A DNA stretch of 64,000 nucleotides from Stomorhina lunata (lineage: Eukaryota; Arthropoda; Insecta; Diptera; Rhiniidae). Positions 37,406 through 52,400 of this stretch are shown in pieces. Positions within the stretch are counted from its first letter, which is position 1. Every line of letters begins with the position of its first letter. A program made the position numbers and the translations under genes. The notes beneath the pieces were generated by a model. It did no database searches. It was not told the DNA's origin and saw nothing but the letters and a program-made list of their open reading frames with translations. Location of the stretch: NCBI GenBank assembly GCA_933228675.1, contig OW121740.1, forward strand, positions 162,760,806 through 162,824,805, given 5' to 3'.

Positions 37406-37722
37406 CTGGGGCCAAATTACTGCATTCGATATCGATCGAAAAGTCTGAGTTTAAGCGAATATTGTGAAGCATACTTTAGGGATGTTCAATGTTACTACTT
37501 TATTGAAATTTGGTATCCATTTTGATTCGTTTTTAAAAATATATATTGTTCTGTTAAAACTCTTTTACTATTGTTCATTTTTTGGCAAATAACTTCAAAA
37601 AAATATAGTAAACTGTGCATCTTTTAAATAATTTTGATTATCCTTAAAGTATGCTATACAAATGTTTTGAAAATATCTAAGATTTCGATCGATATCGAAT
37701 GCCGTAATTTGGCCTCTGATTT
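37406..37722 (+). mobile_element. MITE copy 3, with the best-preserved ends
   Basis: Left CTGGGGCCAAATTACTGC then ATTCGATATCGATCGAAA. Right end, reverse-complemented: CAGAGGCCAAATTACGGC then ATTCGATATCGATCGAAA. The inner GAAGCATACTTTAGGGAT is mirrored by ATCCTTAAAGTATGC. No coding capacity. Confidence 0.8.
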
Positions 37723-38783
37723 CTGTATCTATAAGAACATTTTTTGCTAAATTAACGAAAAATTTTCATTAATAACAATTTTTTTTAAGAACAAATTATT
37801 TAAAATGCAAATTTTTATGTATGAACAATTTTACCTCAAATATTTTAATACAACACTCTGTAAAAGAAAATCTTAAGTCAATGAATTCACAATTTACTAC
37901 TGCTGTGTTAAAGTTATTTCAATTTATTTTCTTTTAACGAAAATCAAATTTCTTTGAAAAGATTGATGGAAAGTCTGGTTTTCATTTGTGAAATGCCTTT
38001 TGCGAAAAAACTGATTAACCAAAAAAAATTTAATCAAGTTGAAATTATGACTTACTGCTGGCTTATTATTTACATCCAATAACCAGCCATAGTTCTGCTA
38101 AATGTCTTATACAACGAAAGGACTTGGTGTCTTTATGATTTAAAACTTAACCCTTTAATGACCAAATTTTCTGTCTTTTTTATATAAATATTTCATGTTT
38201 GTTATTATCCAAATATTTTGTTTTTAATGATCCATTTTTTAGATATAGCGTTTTATATGGGAGTAGTATGAAAATACACACTACTTCTATATAAAAAAAT
38301 CCTATAGCGAAAATTTAAATTAACAAAATTTCCACAGCGTTTCTTATAGCGCTAACAATATATATACCATCTTACCACATACTGAGTCTCTTTGCCTGTC
38401 CGTCTGCCTTTCGGTCCTTGAACAAATATACATATTCCTCAATACTGAAACAACTTACTTCAAGTCTTTGCAACACAACTCGACTCTATTACAAATACAA
38501 TTACTTCATTTACACATATCCATTCATACTCGTATGTATATGAAGAAAAAAAGATGAAAAATGCAAACCATAAAAAAATTGTGATGTAAAACAAAACTGT
38601 GAAGTAACGAAAAAAGTAAGAAATAAAAAAACTTTTAACGAAACAAAATATTCAAAATGAATCTCACGTTTTACGCCTCATAGGATAATATTTCAGCGTA
38701 TTTTGTATTTCGTTTTCACTTATTGTTGTACTTCTTGTTTGGAAATATATAGTGGCAGTTATAGCTTTAGCATGAGTAGAAAG
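37723..38783. other. Unique AT-rich intron sequence
   Basis: Nothing recognised apart from short GTCY-like words near 38395-38420. Confidence 0.45.
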
Positions 38784-38870
38784 AAAACAAGTATTTACTT
38801 ATAGAAAGAAGAGTCGGTCAAAGTCGGGAACCTGGGATACCCTTCACGGATGTCAGAAGTAAAAAATTTC
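38784..38870 (+). mobile_element. Helitron-like 5' end fragment
   Basis: AAAACAAGTATTTACTT, then GAGTCGGTCAAAGTCGGGAA and GGGATACCCTTCAC, a diverged form of the element end at 13172. About 60 bp later the family C array begins. Confidence 0.65.
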
Positions 38871-38929
38871 ATTATCATTCAAATGTCATACTTCGTATTA
38901 AAAACGACCAAATTCAATAACAATTTTAT

Positions 38930-41640
38930 AACGAAAACTTTTCTATAAAAATTTTTTAACGAAAAATTTTTCTATAAAAATTTTATAACGAAAATTTTTG
39001 TAAAAAAAATTTTTTAGTTAAAATTTTTCTAAAAAAATTTTATAACAAAAATTTTATAATGAAAATTTTTCCAAAAAAATTTTATAATTGAACATTTTTC
39101 TATAAGAATTTCATAATAAAAATTTTGTAATGAAAAAAAAAAAATGAAAAAATAAAAAATCCTTTTTATAATAAAAATTTTATAATGAATATTTTTCTAT
39201 AAAAATTTATAATGAATATTTTTCTATAAAAATTTGTAATGGAAATTTTTCTATATAAATTTATCTAAAAAAAAATTTCGTTATAAAAATTTTATAATAA
39301 AAATTTCTCTATTCAAATTTTATAATGAACATGTTTCTTTAAAAATTTTGTAACGAAAATTATTCTATAAAAATTTTATAGTAAAAATTTTTAGGAAAAT
39401 AAATAATTTCTGTAAAAATTTTATAACAAAAATTTTTCTATTAAAATTTTATAACGAACATTTTTTTCAAAAAAATTTTATGATGAAAATTTTGCAATAA
39501 AATTTTTTCTATAAAAACTTTATATATTTATATTTTTTTAAAAATTTGGTAAGGAAACATTTTTATAAAAACATTTTTTTAAACAATTTTTTTTTAACAA
39601 AAATTTTCATAAAAATTTTCTACAGAAAATTTTTCTATTAAAATTTGATAACGAAAATTTTTCAATAAAAACTTTATAATTAAATTTTTCTATAAAAATT
39701 TTATAAGGAATATTTTTCTATAAAAATTTTGTAACAAAGATTTTTCTATAAAAATTTTATAACGAAAATTTTTCTATAAAAAATTTATAACGAAAATTTT
39801 TCTATAAAAATTTTATAACGAAAATTTTTTATAAAAATTTTATAACGAAAATTTTTCTATAAAAATTTTGTGACGAAAATTCTTCTATAAAAATTTTATA
39901 ACGAAAATTCTTCTATAAAAATTTTATAACGAAAATTTTTCTATAAAAATTTTATGACGAAAATTTTTCTATATAAAATTTTTAATGAAAAATTTTACTA
40001 TAAAAATTTTATAACGAAAATTCTTCTATAAAAATTTTATAACGAAAATTTTTCTATAAAAATTTTATAACGAAAATTTTTCTATAAAAATTTTATAAAG
40101 AAAATTTTTCTATAAAAATTTTATAAAGAAAATTTTTCTGTAAAAATTTTATAACAAAAATTTTTCTATAAAAGTTTTGTAACGAAAATTTTTCTATATA
40201 AAAATGAAAATGTTTCTGTATTAAAATTTTATACTAAAAATTTTTCCATAATTAATAAAAATGTTTCTAATAAAATTTTTGTACTGAAAATTTTAACCCA
40301 AAATTTTTTTATAAATATTTTATATAAAAAATTTTTCTATAAAAATTTTATACCAAATATGTTTTTTTACAAAAATGTTAGACCGAAAATTTTTCTATAT
40401 AAAAAAAAAAAAATGTTTCTATATAAAATTTGTATATCAAATTTTTTCAAAATTAGTAAAAATTTGTCTTCATATAAATTATATACAAAAATGTTTCTAT
40501 AAAAATTTTATAAAGAAATTTTTTCTATAAAAAATTTGTTACTAAAATTTCTCTATAAAAATTTTGTAACTAAAATTTTTCTAGAAAAATTTTATGCTAA
40601 AAGTATTTCTCTGAATAAAGAAAATTTTTCTATAAAAATTTCATAAAAAAAAATTTTGAATAAATTTTGAAACGAAAATTTTTCTATAAGAATTTTATAA
40701 TGAACATTTTTCTATAAAAAATTTATAAGGAAAATTTATTCTAAAAAAATTAAATAACGAACATTTTTTTATAAAAATTTTATAACGAAGTTTTTTCTTG
40801 ACAAAAATTTTATAACGAAAATTTTTCAATAAAAATTTTGTAACGAAATTTTTTTTTTTTTAATTTTATAACGAAAAATTTTCTATAAATGTTTTATAAT
40901 ACAAATTTTTGCTATAAAAATTTAACAATGGAAATTTTTCTTTAAAATATTTTATAATTAAATTTTTTGTATAAAAATTTGGTAACGAAAAGTTTTTTAT
41001 AAAATATTTATAAAAAAAATTTTCTTTGCCTATAAAATTTTCTATAAAATATTTATACCAAAATTTTTTCTATAAAAGCTTTATAACGAAATTTTTTCTA
41101 TAAAAATTTTATAACGAAGATATTTTTTAATTTTCTAATAAAAATATTTCTATAAAAATTCATAATAAAATTTTTTCTTAAAATTTAAAATGAACATTTT
41201 TCTCTAAAAGATTTATGAACATGACAATTTTTTTTATAAAAATTTTATAATGAAAATTTTCTATAAAAATTTTATAACGAAACTTTTTTTATACAAATTT
41301 TATTACGAAAATTTTTCTATAAAAATTTTATAACGAAAATTTTTCTATAAAAATTTTATAACGAAAATTTTTCTATAAAAATTTTATAACGAAAATTTTT
41401 CTATAAAAATTTGATAACGAAAATCAAATTTTATATAATTTATAATTTTATAATGAAAATAATTTTTATAATAAAAATTTTTTTATAAAAATTTTATAAT
41501 GAACATTTTTTTATAAAAATTTTACAATGAACATTTTTTTTATAAAAATTTTATAATGAAAATTTTTATATAAAAATTTTATAACCAAAAACTTGTCTAC
41601 AAAAATTTAAAAACGAAAATTTTTCTATAAAGAATCTTCA
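38930..41640 (-). repeat. Family C satellite, 28-bp monomer (minus orientation)
   Basis: The plus strand reads ATAACGAAAATTTTTC then TATAAAAATTTT. On the minus strand this is CGTTATAAAATTTTTATAG then AAAAATTTT. The most regular stretches are 39740-40140 and 41300-41420; the rest is diverged. It is the reverse complement of the array at 43690-47755 apart from the base after CG. Confidence 0.94.
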
Positions 41641-43689
41641 AAAATTCTTACCAAACTGGCCTTTTTGGGGAATTTACAGATGGTTTTGAAGTCATATTTA
41701 GTAAATGGATCCTTGTGCGAATTTTGTGTCAACCTATATCTATGCAGATGTTGTAGGGTGTAAAACAAGACTCGAAACATCAATGTATTGTATTATGCAA
41801 AATATAACTAAGGGAACAATAAAAAAATGGAAAAATTCTAAAGGGAAGAAGGGGTGCAATTTTTTAAGGTTTAACAAAAATTGAAGAAACTTAAATGAAA
41901 CAAGAAAAAAATATTCAGTGATAACAGAAAAATATGCACTTGGGATAAAAGACAAAAAGAAAAAAAATATCACATACATTTAGTTGATATGCATGATAAT
42001 ATGTGAGAGTATTGTATTTCTTTTGGATATTTACATATATAAGGGATATAAATGGATTTATATAACCAGTAGTTCCTAGCGTAAGGATCATCTATCAAAT
42101 CGCAGAATATTCTTATGATGTAAATAAGTACCAGCAATTGGTACCAGAAAAGGTTTGGGTTATGATTCTTGAGAAATATATTGCTATTTTCCAAACTTGG
42201 GAGATGTTCTTAAAATATTAAACTACTGGGTATATCTGCATCGGATTGCTTGGGTGTAAGTGTTATACTGTATACGTGAGTATTATCACAGATAACATTT
42301 AAATAAATGTCTCGATATTAATGTTTCCATAGCAGTCGGAGAGTTAATATTCAAATACACACACATGTATACACAAAAAGGAGAACATATGAAAAAATGG
42401 AATATATTTTTATAAATCTTTATACAGATCTGCATATATTTTTGCAAGTAAATGGTAATGATCAAGATTTTCTAAATACTCTTTATTCATATTGAATAAT
42501 TTTATTAAAATTAACTAAAGTTTTAAAGAACTTTTTGTTATATTTATTATTCGTTTTAGTAAAATTTGTGAATTCATTGAGATTAAGAAATTTATTCAAA
42601 TTTACTTCCTTATGAGCGTAGATTGAAATATATTTTTAATATAAAAAATCATCTTTATTCGGATTTGTATTAACAATTTTTCACTACAAAGAATCAATCT
42701 AGTTTTGTCACTACAAAGAATCAATCTAGTATAGCTCTAAAGATCAAAAGCTTTAAAGAATTATAAAGAAAAAGCTGGCTTAAACAACCTTTTGAATTTC
42801 AATAAAGTTCAGTTCATTTTGTTTAAACTCTTTCCTTAAAAGCTCCTAAATCGCTTTAAACAAAAAAACATCCAAGATGATTCACGCCAGCAAAAGAAGC
42901 CTGCAATTTAGCTCATTCAACTGTTAGTTAATTCTTGTTAGAGTTACTACTGGGGCAGTGCCATATTTAAGTGGCAGTAACTTTTCTTCAAGTTTATGTT
43001 TTATTTTCCCAAACGTCGAAGTCTATGTAAAAATACACAGATATTTTTTCACATGACTGAATATGAGTAACTGAAGCTGTATCATCATCCTACAGAAAAA
43101 AAAAACAAATAGGGAATTTACAGATATTACTACCAGTAGAGGCAGTAGCAAAAAATTTCCATAAAAATTGCTGCTAAAGTAGTTTATGTTTTGGCTGTAT
43201 TGGCCGCTGTTGGTTTGGATTGTGGTTTCGTATGTAGTTGTTGCTTGTTTAAACACACGCATAATAAATAAAAAATTTTCAGCGAAAAAAAAAACTTGTG
43301 TAAAAAAAATTCGAAAAGAAATGCAGTGAAGGCCCGCAGTAACTATTTGATATTGAAAATGCATTTAAGTTCTTAAATGTTTGAGATTTTTTCTCTTCTG
43401 GAATTTATTTACAGTCAATAGAAAATTTTGTTAGTTCCAGGAAATTTTGGCAATGAATTTTCTTGTTTGTTTTTAGTAAATTTTGGCGGAAAATTTAGTT
43501 TGAGGCTGGAAATTCGTAAAGTAGTTAGCAGAAATTTATGTTGTGGACAAGAAAAAAGCTTTTAGAAACAAAATTTATTTCAGGGAGTTTGTTATTGAAA
43601 ATAAATTTGTGGAAAATTATGACGATATAAACATTTTATAAACAAATTAGTTAAACAAAAGCATTTATAAAAAAATAGAACAAAAATTG
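41641..43689. other. Unique intron sequence
   Basis: Contains a two-copy tandem repeat of CACTACAAAGAATCAATC at about 42680-42733. Minus-strand frames at 41740-42194 and 43023-43364 lack motifs. No exon seen. Confidence 0.5.
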
Positions 43690-46600
43690 TTATTATTAAC
43701 TTTTGTAGAAAAATTTTGATTATAAAATTTTGATAGAAAAAACTTTCGGCATAAAAAAATTTTTTTCGGCATAAAAAAATTTTTAAAGAAAAATTTTCGG
43801 TATAAAATATTTATAGAAAAATTTTGGGTACCCAATTTTTATCGAAAAATTTTCGGTATAAAGTTTTAATAGCAAATATATCGGTACAAAAATTTTATAG
43901 AAAAATTTTCGGTAGAAAATTTTTATAGAAAAATTTTCGGTAGAAAATTTTTATAGAAAAATTTTCGGTAGAAAATTTTTATAGAAAAATTTTCGGTAGA
44001 AAATTTTTATAGAAAAATTTTCGGTAGAAAATTTTTATAGAAAAATTTTCGATATAAAATTTTTATAAAAAAATTTTCGGTAGAAAATTTTTATAGAAAA
44101 ATTTGCGGTATAACATTTTTATAGAAACATTTTCGGTAGAAAATTTTTATAGAAAATTTTTCGGTATAAAAATTTTATAGAAAAATTTTTGGTATAAAAT
44201 TTTGTTAGAAAAAAATTTTCGGAATAAAACTTTTATAGAAAAATTTTTGGTATAAAATTTTTATAGAAAAATTATCGGTATAAAATTTTGAAAGAAAAAT
44301 TTTCGGTATAAAATATTTATAGTAAAATTGTCGGTATAAAATATTTATAGAAAAATTTTCGGTATAAAATTTTTATAGAAAAATTGTCGGTATAAGATTT
44401 TTATAGAAAAATTTTCGGTATAAAATTTTTAAAGAAGATTTTTCGGTATAAAATTTTTATATAAAAATTTTCGGTATAAAATTTTTATATAAAAATGTTC
44501 GGTATAAAATTTTTATAGAAAAATTTTCGGTATAAAATTTTTATAGAAAAATTTTCGGTATAAAATTTTTATAGAAAAATTTTCGGTATAAAATTTTTAT
44601 AGAAAAATTTTCGGTATAAAATTTTTATAGAAAAATTTTCGGTATAAAATTTTTATAGAAAAATTTTCGGTATAAAATTTTTATAGAAAAATTTTCGGCA
44701 TAAAATTTTTATAGAAAAATTTTCGGTATAAAATTTTTATAGAAAAATTTTCGGTATAAAATTTTTATAGAAAAATTTTCGGTATAAAATTTTTATAGAA
44801 AAATTTTCGGTACAAAATTTTTATAGAAAAATTTTTGGTATAAAATTTTTATGGAAAAATTTTTGGTATAAAATATTTATAGAAAAATTTTCGGTATAAA
44901 ATTTTTATAGAAAAATTATCGGTATATATTTTATTAAGAAAAATTTTTATAGAAAAAATTTTCGGAGTAAAATTTTTATTAAGAAAAATTTTCGGTATAA
45001 AATTTTTATATAATTTTTTATATAAAATTTGTATATATTTTTATATGTTTACATATTTTTATATGTTTATTAAATATAGGAATTTTTTTATTTATATAGA
45101 AAAGTTTTCTTATAAATATTTTTTTTATATAGACATTTTTTTTATATAATTTTAGTCATAAAATTTTTAGAGAAAAATTTTTTGTCATAAAATTTTTAGA
45201 GAAAAATATTGTTAGAAAATGTTTATAGAAAATTTTCGGTATACAAATTTAAGAAAAAAATCGTTTTAAAATTTTCAGAGAAAAATTTTTGGTATAAAAT
45301 TTTGAAAGTAGTTTTTCAAAAAAAAATTTCGTTAAACAATTTTTAGAGACAAATTTTCGGTATAAAATTTTTGTAGAAACATTTTTGGTATACAATTTTT
45401 TTAGAAAAAGTCGGTATAAAGTTTTTATAGGAAAATTTTCGGTTCAAATTTATATACAAAAATCTTCGGTATAAAACTTTTATTTAAAAAAAAATTCGGT
45501 ATACAATTTTTATAGAAACATTTTTGTTTCAAAATTTATATAGAAAAATTTTTGGTATGAAATTTTTATTGAAAAATTTGTGGTATTCATTTTTTATATA
45601 AAATTTTTATAGAAAAATTTGCGCTATACAATTTTTATGGAAAAATTTTCGTTACAAAATTTTTATAGAAAAATTTTCGTTAAAAAAAATTTTATAAAAA
45701 ATTTTCGTTACAAAATTTTAGTTAAAAAAAATTTTATGAAAAATTTTCGTTACAAAATTTTAGTTAAAAAAAATTTTATAAAAAAATTTCGTTACAAAAT
45801 TTTTGTACAAAAACTTTCTTAATAAAATTTTTATAGAAATTTTTCTTTACAAAATTTTAAATAGACAAATTTTCGTTACAAAATGTTTTTAAAAAAATTT
45901 CCGTTAAAAAATTTTTGTTACAAAATTTTTGTTACAAAATTTTTACTGAAAAATTTTCCTTTTAAAAAATTTTATAGAAGAATTTTCGTTAGACAATTTT
46001 TGTTACAAAATTTTTTATAGAAAAATTTTTGTCATAAAATTTTTAATGAAAAATTTTTGTAGAAAAATTTTTCTAGAGAAAAATCTTAGTTATAAAATTT
46101 TTATAGAAAAATGTTCGTTATAGATTTTGATAGAAAAGTGCACGTTATAAATTTTTATAGAAAAATATTCGTTATAAATTTTTATAGAAAAATTTTTGTT
46201 ATAAATTTTTTAAAGAAAAATCTTAGTTATAAAATTTTTAAAGAAAAATCTTAGTTATAAATTTTTTATATAAAAAAATTTTAGCTATAAATTTTTATAG
46301 AAAAAATTTCGGTAATAATTTTTTAGAAATATTTTAGTTCTAATTTTTTAAAGAAACATTTTTTAGAAAAATTTTTGGTATAAAATTTTTATATAGCAAA
46401 ATTTTCGTCTTAAAATTCTAGTAGAAGAATTTTGGTTTGAAAATTTTTATATAGAACATACTCGTAAAAAATTTGTATATAGAAAATTTTTCGATATCAA
46501 ATTTTTATAGAAAATTTTTCGGTATAAAATTTTTGGTATACAAATTTTATAGAAAATTTTTTGGTATACAAAAATTTTTGTTAAAAAATTTTGATAGAAA

Positions 46601-47755
46601 AATTTTTCTTATAAAATTTTTATAGAAAAATTTTCGTTATAAAACTTTCTAGAAAAACTTTCGCTGTTAAAGTTTTGTAGAAAAATTTTTCTTATAAAAT
46701 TTTTATAGAAAAATTTTCGGTATAAAAGTTTTATAGAAAAATTTTGAGTACAAAATTTTTATAGAAACATTTTCGGTATAAAATTAAAAAAAAAAATTTT
46801 CAGAGAAATATTTGTAGTATAAAATTTTTCTAGGAAAAATTTAATTACAAAATTTTTATAGAAAAATTTTAGTTAAAAATTTTTTATAGAAAAATTTTCA
46901 TTATAAAATTTTTATAAAAAAATTTTCTTTATTTAATTTTTTTTAATTTTCCTTGTAAATTTTTTATAGAAAAATGTTCATTACAAAATTTTTATAGAAA
47001 AATTTTCGTTTCAAAATTTATACAATTTTTTTTTTTATAAAATTTTTATAGAAAAATTTTCTTTATTCAGAGAAATACTTTTAGCATAAAATTTTTCTAG
47101 AAACATTTTAGTTACGAAATTTTTATAGAGAAATTTTAGTTACATTTTTTTTATAGAAAAATTTTCTTTATAAAATTTTTATAGAAACATTTTTGTTATA
47201 AATTTTTATTGAAAAATTTTGGGTTAAAATAATTTTATGGAAAGATTTTAAGTATATAATTTTTATAAAGACAAATTTTTATTAATTTTGAAAAATTTTT
47301 GGCATACAAATTTTATATAGAAACATCTTTATTTTTATATAGAAAATTTTTCGGTCTAACATTTTTGTAAAGAAACATTTTTGGTATAAAATTTTTATAG
47401 AAAAATTTTTTATATAAAATTTTTATAAAAAAATTTTTGGGTTAAAATTTTTAGTACAAACATTTTTTATAAAAACATTTTTATTAATTTTGGAAAAATT
47501 TTTAGTATAAAATTTTAATATAGAAACATTTTCATTTTTATATAGAAAAATTTTAATATCGAGAAATTTTTATATAGAAAAATTTTTGTTATAAAATTTT
47601 CGCTATAAAATTTTGAGAAAAATTTTCGTTATAAAATTTTCGCTATAAAATTTTTAGAAAAATTTTCATTATAAAATTTGTAAAAAAAATTTTCGTTATA
47701 AAATTTTTGAAGAAATAATTTTGTTAAAAAATTTTTAGAGCATAATTTTTATTAT
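43690..47755 (+). repeat. Family C satellite, 28-bp monomer (plus orientation)
   Basis: The monomer is CGGTATAAAATTTTTATAG then AAAAATTTT. Homogeneous from about 43890 to 44900, diverged beyond, with CGTTATAAAA-type monomers common after 45600. The palindromic core TATAAAATTTTTATA gives a TATA-box-like word on both strands in every unit. Confidence 0.95.
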
Positions 47756-49410
47756 CATTTTTTATCACTATTTGAGCAAAAATACGATGTCTATGTTATA
47801 GGATATGTACTTATGTTTGTCTGCTTCTAAATATACCCAGTTGTACTATTTCCCCAAATATGACCAAACATTTACATGCACTTTTCATCTTGGTTGCACA
47901 GAAGTACAGATAATGCATATAGAAAATTAGTGGCTTGTAAATGGCAAAAAAAATAGAGAAAACTAGAAGAAAAAAAAAACTAAAAGGAAAAGAAATGTGT
48001 TGCCTCTAAATTGTGATAAAATGGTTTTATATCAAATCTTCAATTTTGCTATACGTTAAGTTCAGTTTTCCTCTTTTGTTCTGGTCCTGCTATACAAACT
48101 GAAATCTTTTCGTCTGTATTTAGGATATTTTTTTTTTTTTTATTATTTCTAAATGTATGCCACGTATTTAACGTGCTTGAATCTGTTTGTGCATGATATG
48201 TGGCGCCAAAATTATATTATATCTCATGAACGTATGATAAATATTTTTTCTTTCATTTTCTGTTAGCATTTAGTTCATATAAAAGTTCTCCTTTTTTAAT
48301 TTTACCAAACAATTTTATTGCTGTTTTTTGCAATTTTGTAAGCTTTAGCGAAAATTAATATGAAAACTAAATTTTATACCAAAACGAAAAAAATAGGTTT
48401 TTTTGTGGATTTTTTTATGATTTCGTATGATACTCTTACAACACCAACAATAAATGCCATCAGGCTTACAAATACAGCCAGGCTTATAGGGAGAACATAT
48501 TTATACATACATGTGTACATATGTATGCATATACATATACACATAACCATTAACAAAGTCTATACATTATGTGAAAGTAAAAAAAGCTGAAAATGAAGAA
48601 AAATTGTAACTAATGCCTACCTAAATCTCTGAAGTTATGAAAATTGCATGATAATCCTTTAAAAAAAATAAGAAGAAAAAATATATGGAAAATATGTAGC
48701 AACAACATTGGCTGGCATACAGCCAGGAGGTTACAAGAGCAGGCACTTATATGTCACACATACAAATATTATTAAAAACACACACACACACATACTGACA
48801 CCCTGATACTAATATGCTTTTGAGTTTCCTGTTTCTCTAAGGAAACTATGGAATATTTATTCTCATACATATGAACATGTGAGCACTTGGTATTAGTGGA
48901 TGTATCCATTTATTTGAGGTTTGAGGGTGTTGGTGTTGGTGGTTGTGCTTCTGCTGATCTAATGGTAGTTTCTATGTAAATGTCTTTTGTTTGTTGGCAA
49001 AAATAAAAAAGAAACCTACTAATGTTTTCCTTTTGTGGTCCCTCTGTTCTTTTTTTTTACTTTTTTTGATGGGTTTTTTTTTTTCTAGTTTTTTTTATTA
49101 GTATTGTTGCGTTTTTTTTCTGCTGTTGCTAGTTTTGTAATCTATTGTGCTTCTTCTAATTTTGTATGAGTAATGAATACCTAACGATGGTAGCAAAGCT
49201 GTTTGTAAACCCCGGGTTTATAGGTAAATTAAGTCTTTTAATTTATGCATGTGACAATGCGAGGGCTGGGAAAAGAGATCACAGAAATGTGGAGTGATTT
49301 TTGTTAATACTCATATGAGATACACATATGGGATAAAACGAGGTTTAAGACGCTTATCATGGACCTTATTTATTTCATGACAAATATTGAAGCCGTGTTT
49401 AGAGTTAGAA
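47756..49410. other. Unique intron sequence between family C arrays
   Basis: Includes a short CA run near 48780. Overlapping frames at 48360-48590 on both strands have no recognisable domain. Nothing else seen. Confidence 0.5.
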
Positions 49411-52400
49411 CAAATTTTGTATACTAAATTTTTCTACAAAAATTTTATAATAAAAATTTTGCTATAAAATTTTTTAAAAGAAATTTTTTCTTTAAAAAAT
49501 TTAATAAAGAAAATTTTTCTTTTTTCTTTAAAAAATTTTTTTTTTCTACAAAAATTTTATAACGAATTTATTTCTATAAAAATTATTTAACGAAATTCTT
49601 TTTATAAAAAATTAATACTAGAAAAAAAAATTGATTACGAAAATTGTATAACAATTTTTACAACAAAGATTTTTTTTATAAAAATTTTATAACGAAAGTT
49701 TTCTATAAAAATTAAATAATTAAAATTTTTCTATTAAAATTTTAAAACGAAAATTTCTAGAAAAATTGAATAACGAAAAAATCTTTTAACGAAAATTGTG
49801 CTTTAAAAATTTTATATCGAACATTTTTTTTAACAAATTTTAAAATGAAAAAATATTTAAATTTATAAAAAAAAAACAATTTTCTTAGAAATTCTATAAC
49901 AAATTTTTTCTCTAAAAATTTTGTAGCGAAAATTTTTTTTCTAAAAATTTGATAACGATTTTTTTATATAAAAATATAATAATGAAAAATTTTGTATAAA
50001 AATTTGTCTTTAACAATTTTATAATGTTTATATGAAAATTTTAAATCGAATTTGATAAATATTTGATAACGAAAATTTTTCTGTAAAAATTTTAAACCGA
50101 AAATTTTTGTACAAAAATTTTAAATCGAAAAATTTTTTATCACAATTTTATAACGAAAATAATAAAAATTAAATTTTTATAACATAAATTTTTCTATAAA
50201 TTTTATAACGATGTATAAGAATTTTACAACAAAAATTTTTTATAACCAAAAATTTTTTAACGAAAATTTAAAAAAAAAAAAATTTTCTATTAGAATTTTT
50301 AACGAAAATTTGTCTATTAAAATTTTATAACAAAAAAATTTCTATAAAAATTTTATTATGAAAATTTTTACAAAAAAAATTTTTGTACAAAAATTTTGTG
50401 ACGTAAATTTTTCTATAAAAATTTTGTAACGAAAATTTTTCTATAAAAATTTTATAACGAAAAATTTTCTATAAAAATTTTATAACGAAAAATTTTCTAT
50501 AAAAATTTTATAACGAAAAATTTTCTATAAAAATTTTATAACGAAAAATTTTCTATAAAAATTTTATAACGAAAATTTTTCTATAAAAATTTTATAACGA
50601 AAAATTTTCTATAAAAATTTTATAACGAAAAATTTTCTATAAAAATTTTATAACGAAAAATTTTCTATAAAAATTTTATAACGAAATTGTTCTTTACAAA
50701 TTTTATAACAAATATGAAAACCTTATATTGAAAATTTTTGTATAAAAATTTTATTACGAAAATTTTTTTCTAAAAATTTTTAAAAGAAAATTTTTCTCCA
50801 AAAGTCTTTTAACAAAAAATTTTCTTTAAAAATTATTTTGCGAAAATGTTTCCATAAAAATAACGAAAATTTCTAGAAAAATAAAATAACAAAAAAATTT
50901 TGGAACAAAAATTTTTCTTTAAATATTTTAAAACAAAAATTTTTCTTTAAAAATTTTAAAACAAAAATTTTTCCCTAAAAAAACTTTTTAACGAAAATTG
51001 TTCTGTAAAAATTTTATAAAAAAAAAAAATTTCTCTAAAAATTTTTTAACGAAAATTTTTCTCCAAAAGTTTTTTAACAAAAAATTTTCGCTAAAAATTA
51101 TTTAACGAAAATTTTTGTTTAAAAATTTTATTAATTTTCGTAAAAAAATTTTTAGGGAAAAATTTTCTTTTTAAAATTTTTAAAGAAAAATTTTCGTTTC
51201 TATAAAAATTTTATAACAAAAAATTTAATAACAAAAATTTTTATATAAAAATTTGATAACAAAAATTTTTACATAAAAATTTTATAACAAAAATTTTTAC
51301 ATAAAAATTTTATAACAAAAATTTTTCAAAAAAATTTGATATAATGAAATTTTTCTATAAAAATTTTATAACGAAATTGTTCTGTACAAATTTTCTATAA
51401 AAATTATATAATACAAATTGTTCTATAAAAATTTTGTAGCGATATTTTTTTTGAATTTTATGTTGAAAATTTTACTATAAAAATTTGGTAACGAAAATTT
51501 TTGCATAAAAATTTGATACGAAAGTTTTTGTATAAAAAATTTTATAACGTGAATTTTTCTTTAAAAATTGTATATCTAATTTTTTTTTAATTTTATGCTG
51601 ATCACAATTTCTATAAAAATTTTTAAACTAAAATTTTTCATAAATATTTTGTAACGAAAATGTTCTTCAAAAATTTTATATCGAATTTTTTTTTTAAATT
51701 TTATGACAAAAAGAAAAAAAATTCCATAAACATTTTTTAACAAAAATTGTTCTAAATAAATATCAAATTTTATAAAGAGAATTTTAAAATGAAAATTTTT
51801 CTATAAAAATTTTATAACGAAATTTTTTCTGTAAAAATTTTGTAACGATAATAAAAATTTTTCTATAAAAATTTTTCTATCAAAATAAAAATTTTTCTAT
51901 AAAGATTTTATAACGAAAATTTTTCTTTAAAAATTTTATAACGAAAATTTTTCTTTAAAAATTTTATAACGAAAATTTTTCTTTAAAAATTTTATTACGA
52001 AAATTTTTCTATAAAAATTTTATAACGAAAATTTTTCTATATTTTGTTGCAAAACTTTTTGAAAAAAAATTTTGTAAAATTTTGTCTATAAAAATTTTAC
52101 AGAATTTTGTCTACAAAAATTTTACAGAACAGAAATTTTAATAAAAAAATTTTAAAACAAAAATTTTTCTATTTAAATTTTGCAACGAAGATTTTTCTCT
52201 AAAAATTTTATAACGTAAATAACGAATATTTTTTCCAAAAAAAATTTTGTGACGAACATTTTTCTATCAATTTTTCGATCAAATGCGAATAGTCATTTTT
52301 TTTGAATAATATTTACATCCCGACAATTTTGTTATTTTTTAGAAAATATTTTCTGTAAAAATTTTGTAAAAAAATTTTTTTTATAATGAAAATTATTCTA

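Noticed and set aside
43023..43364. 113-codon minus-strand frame as a possible exon of the FN3 gene
   Set aside because: Composition is AT-driven, no FN3 landmarks are present and no splice sites fit the phase-0 junction.
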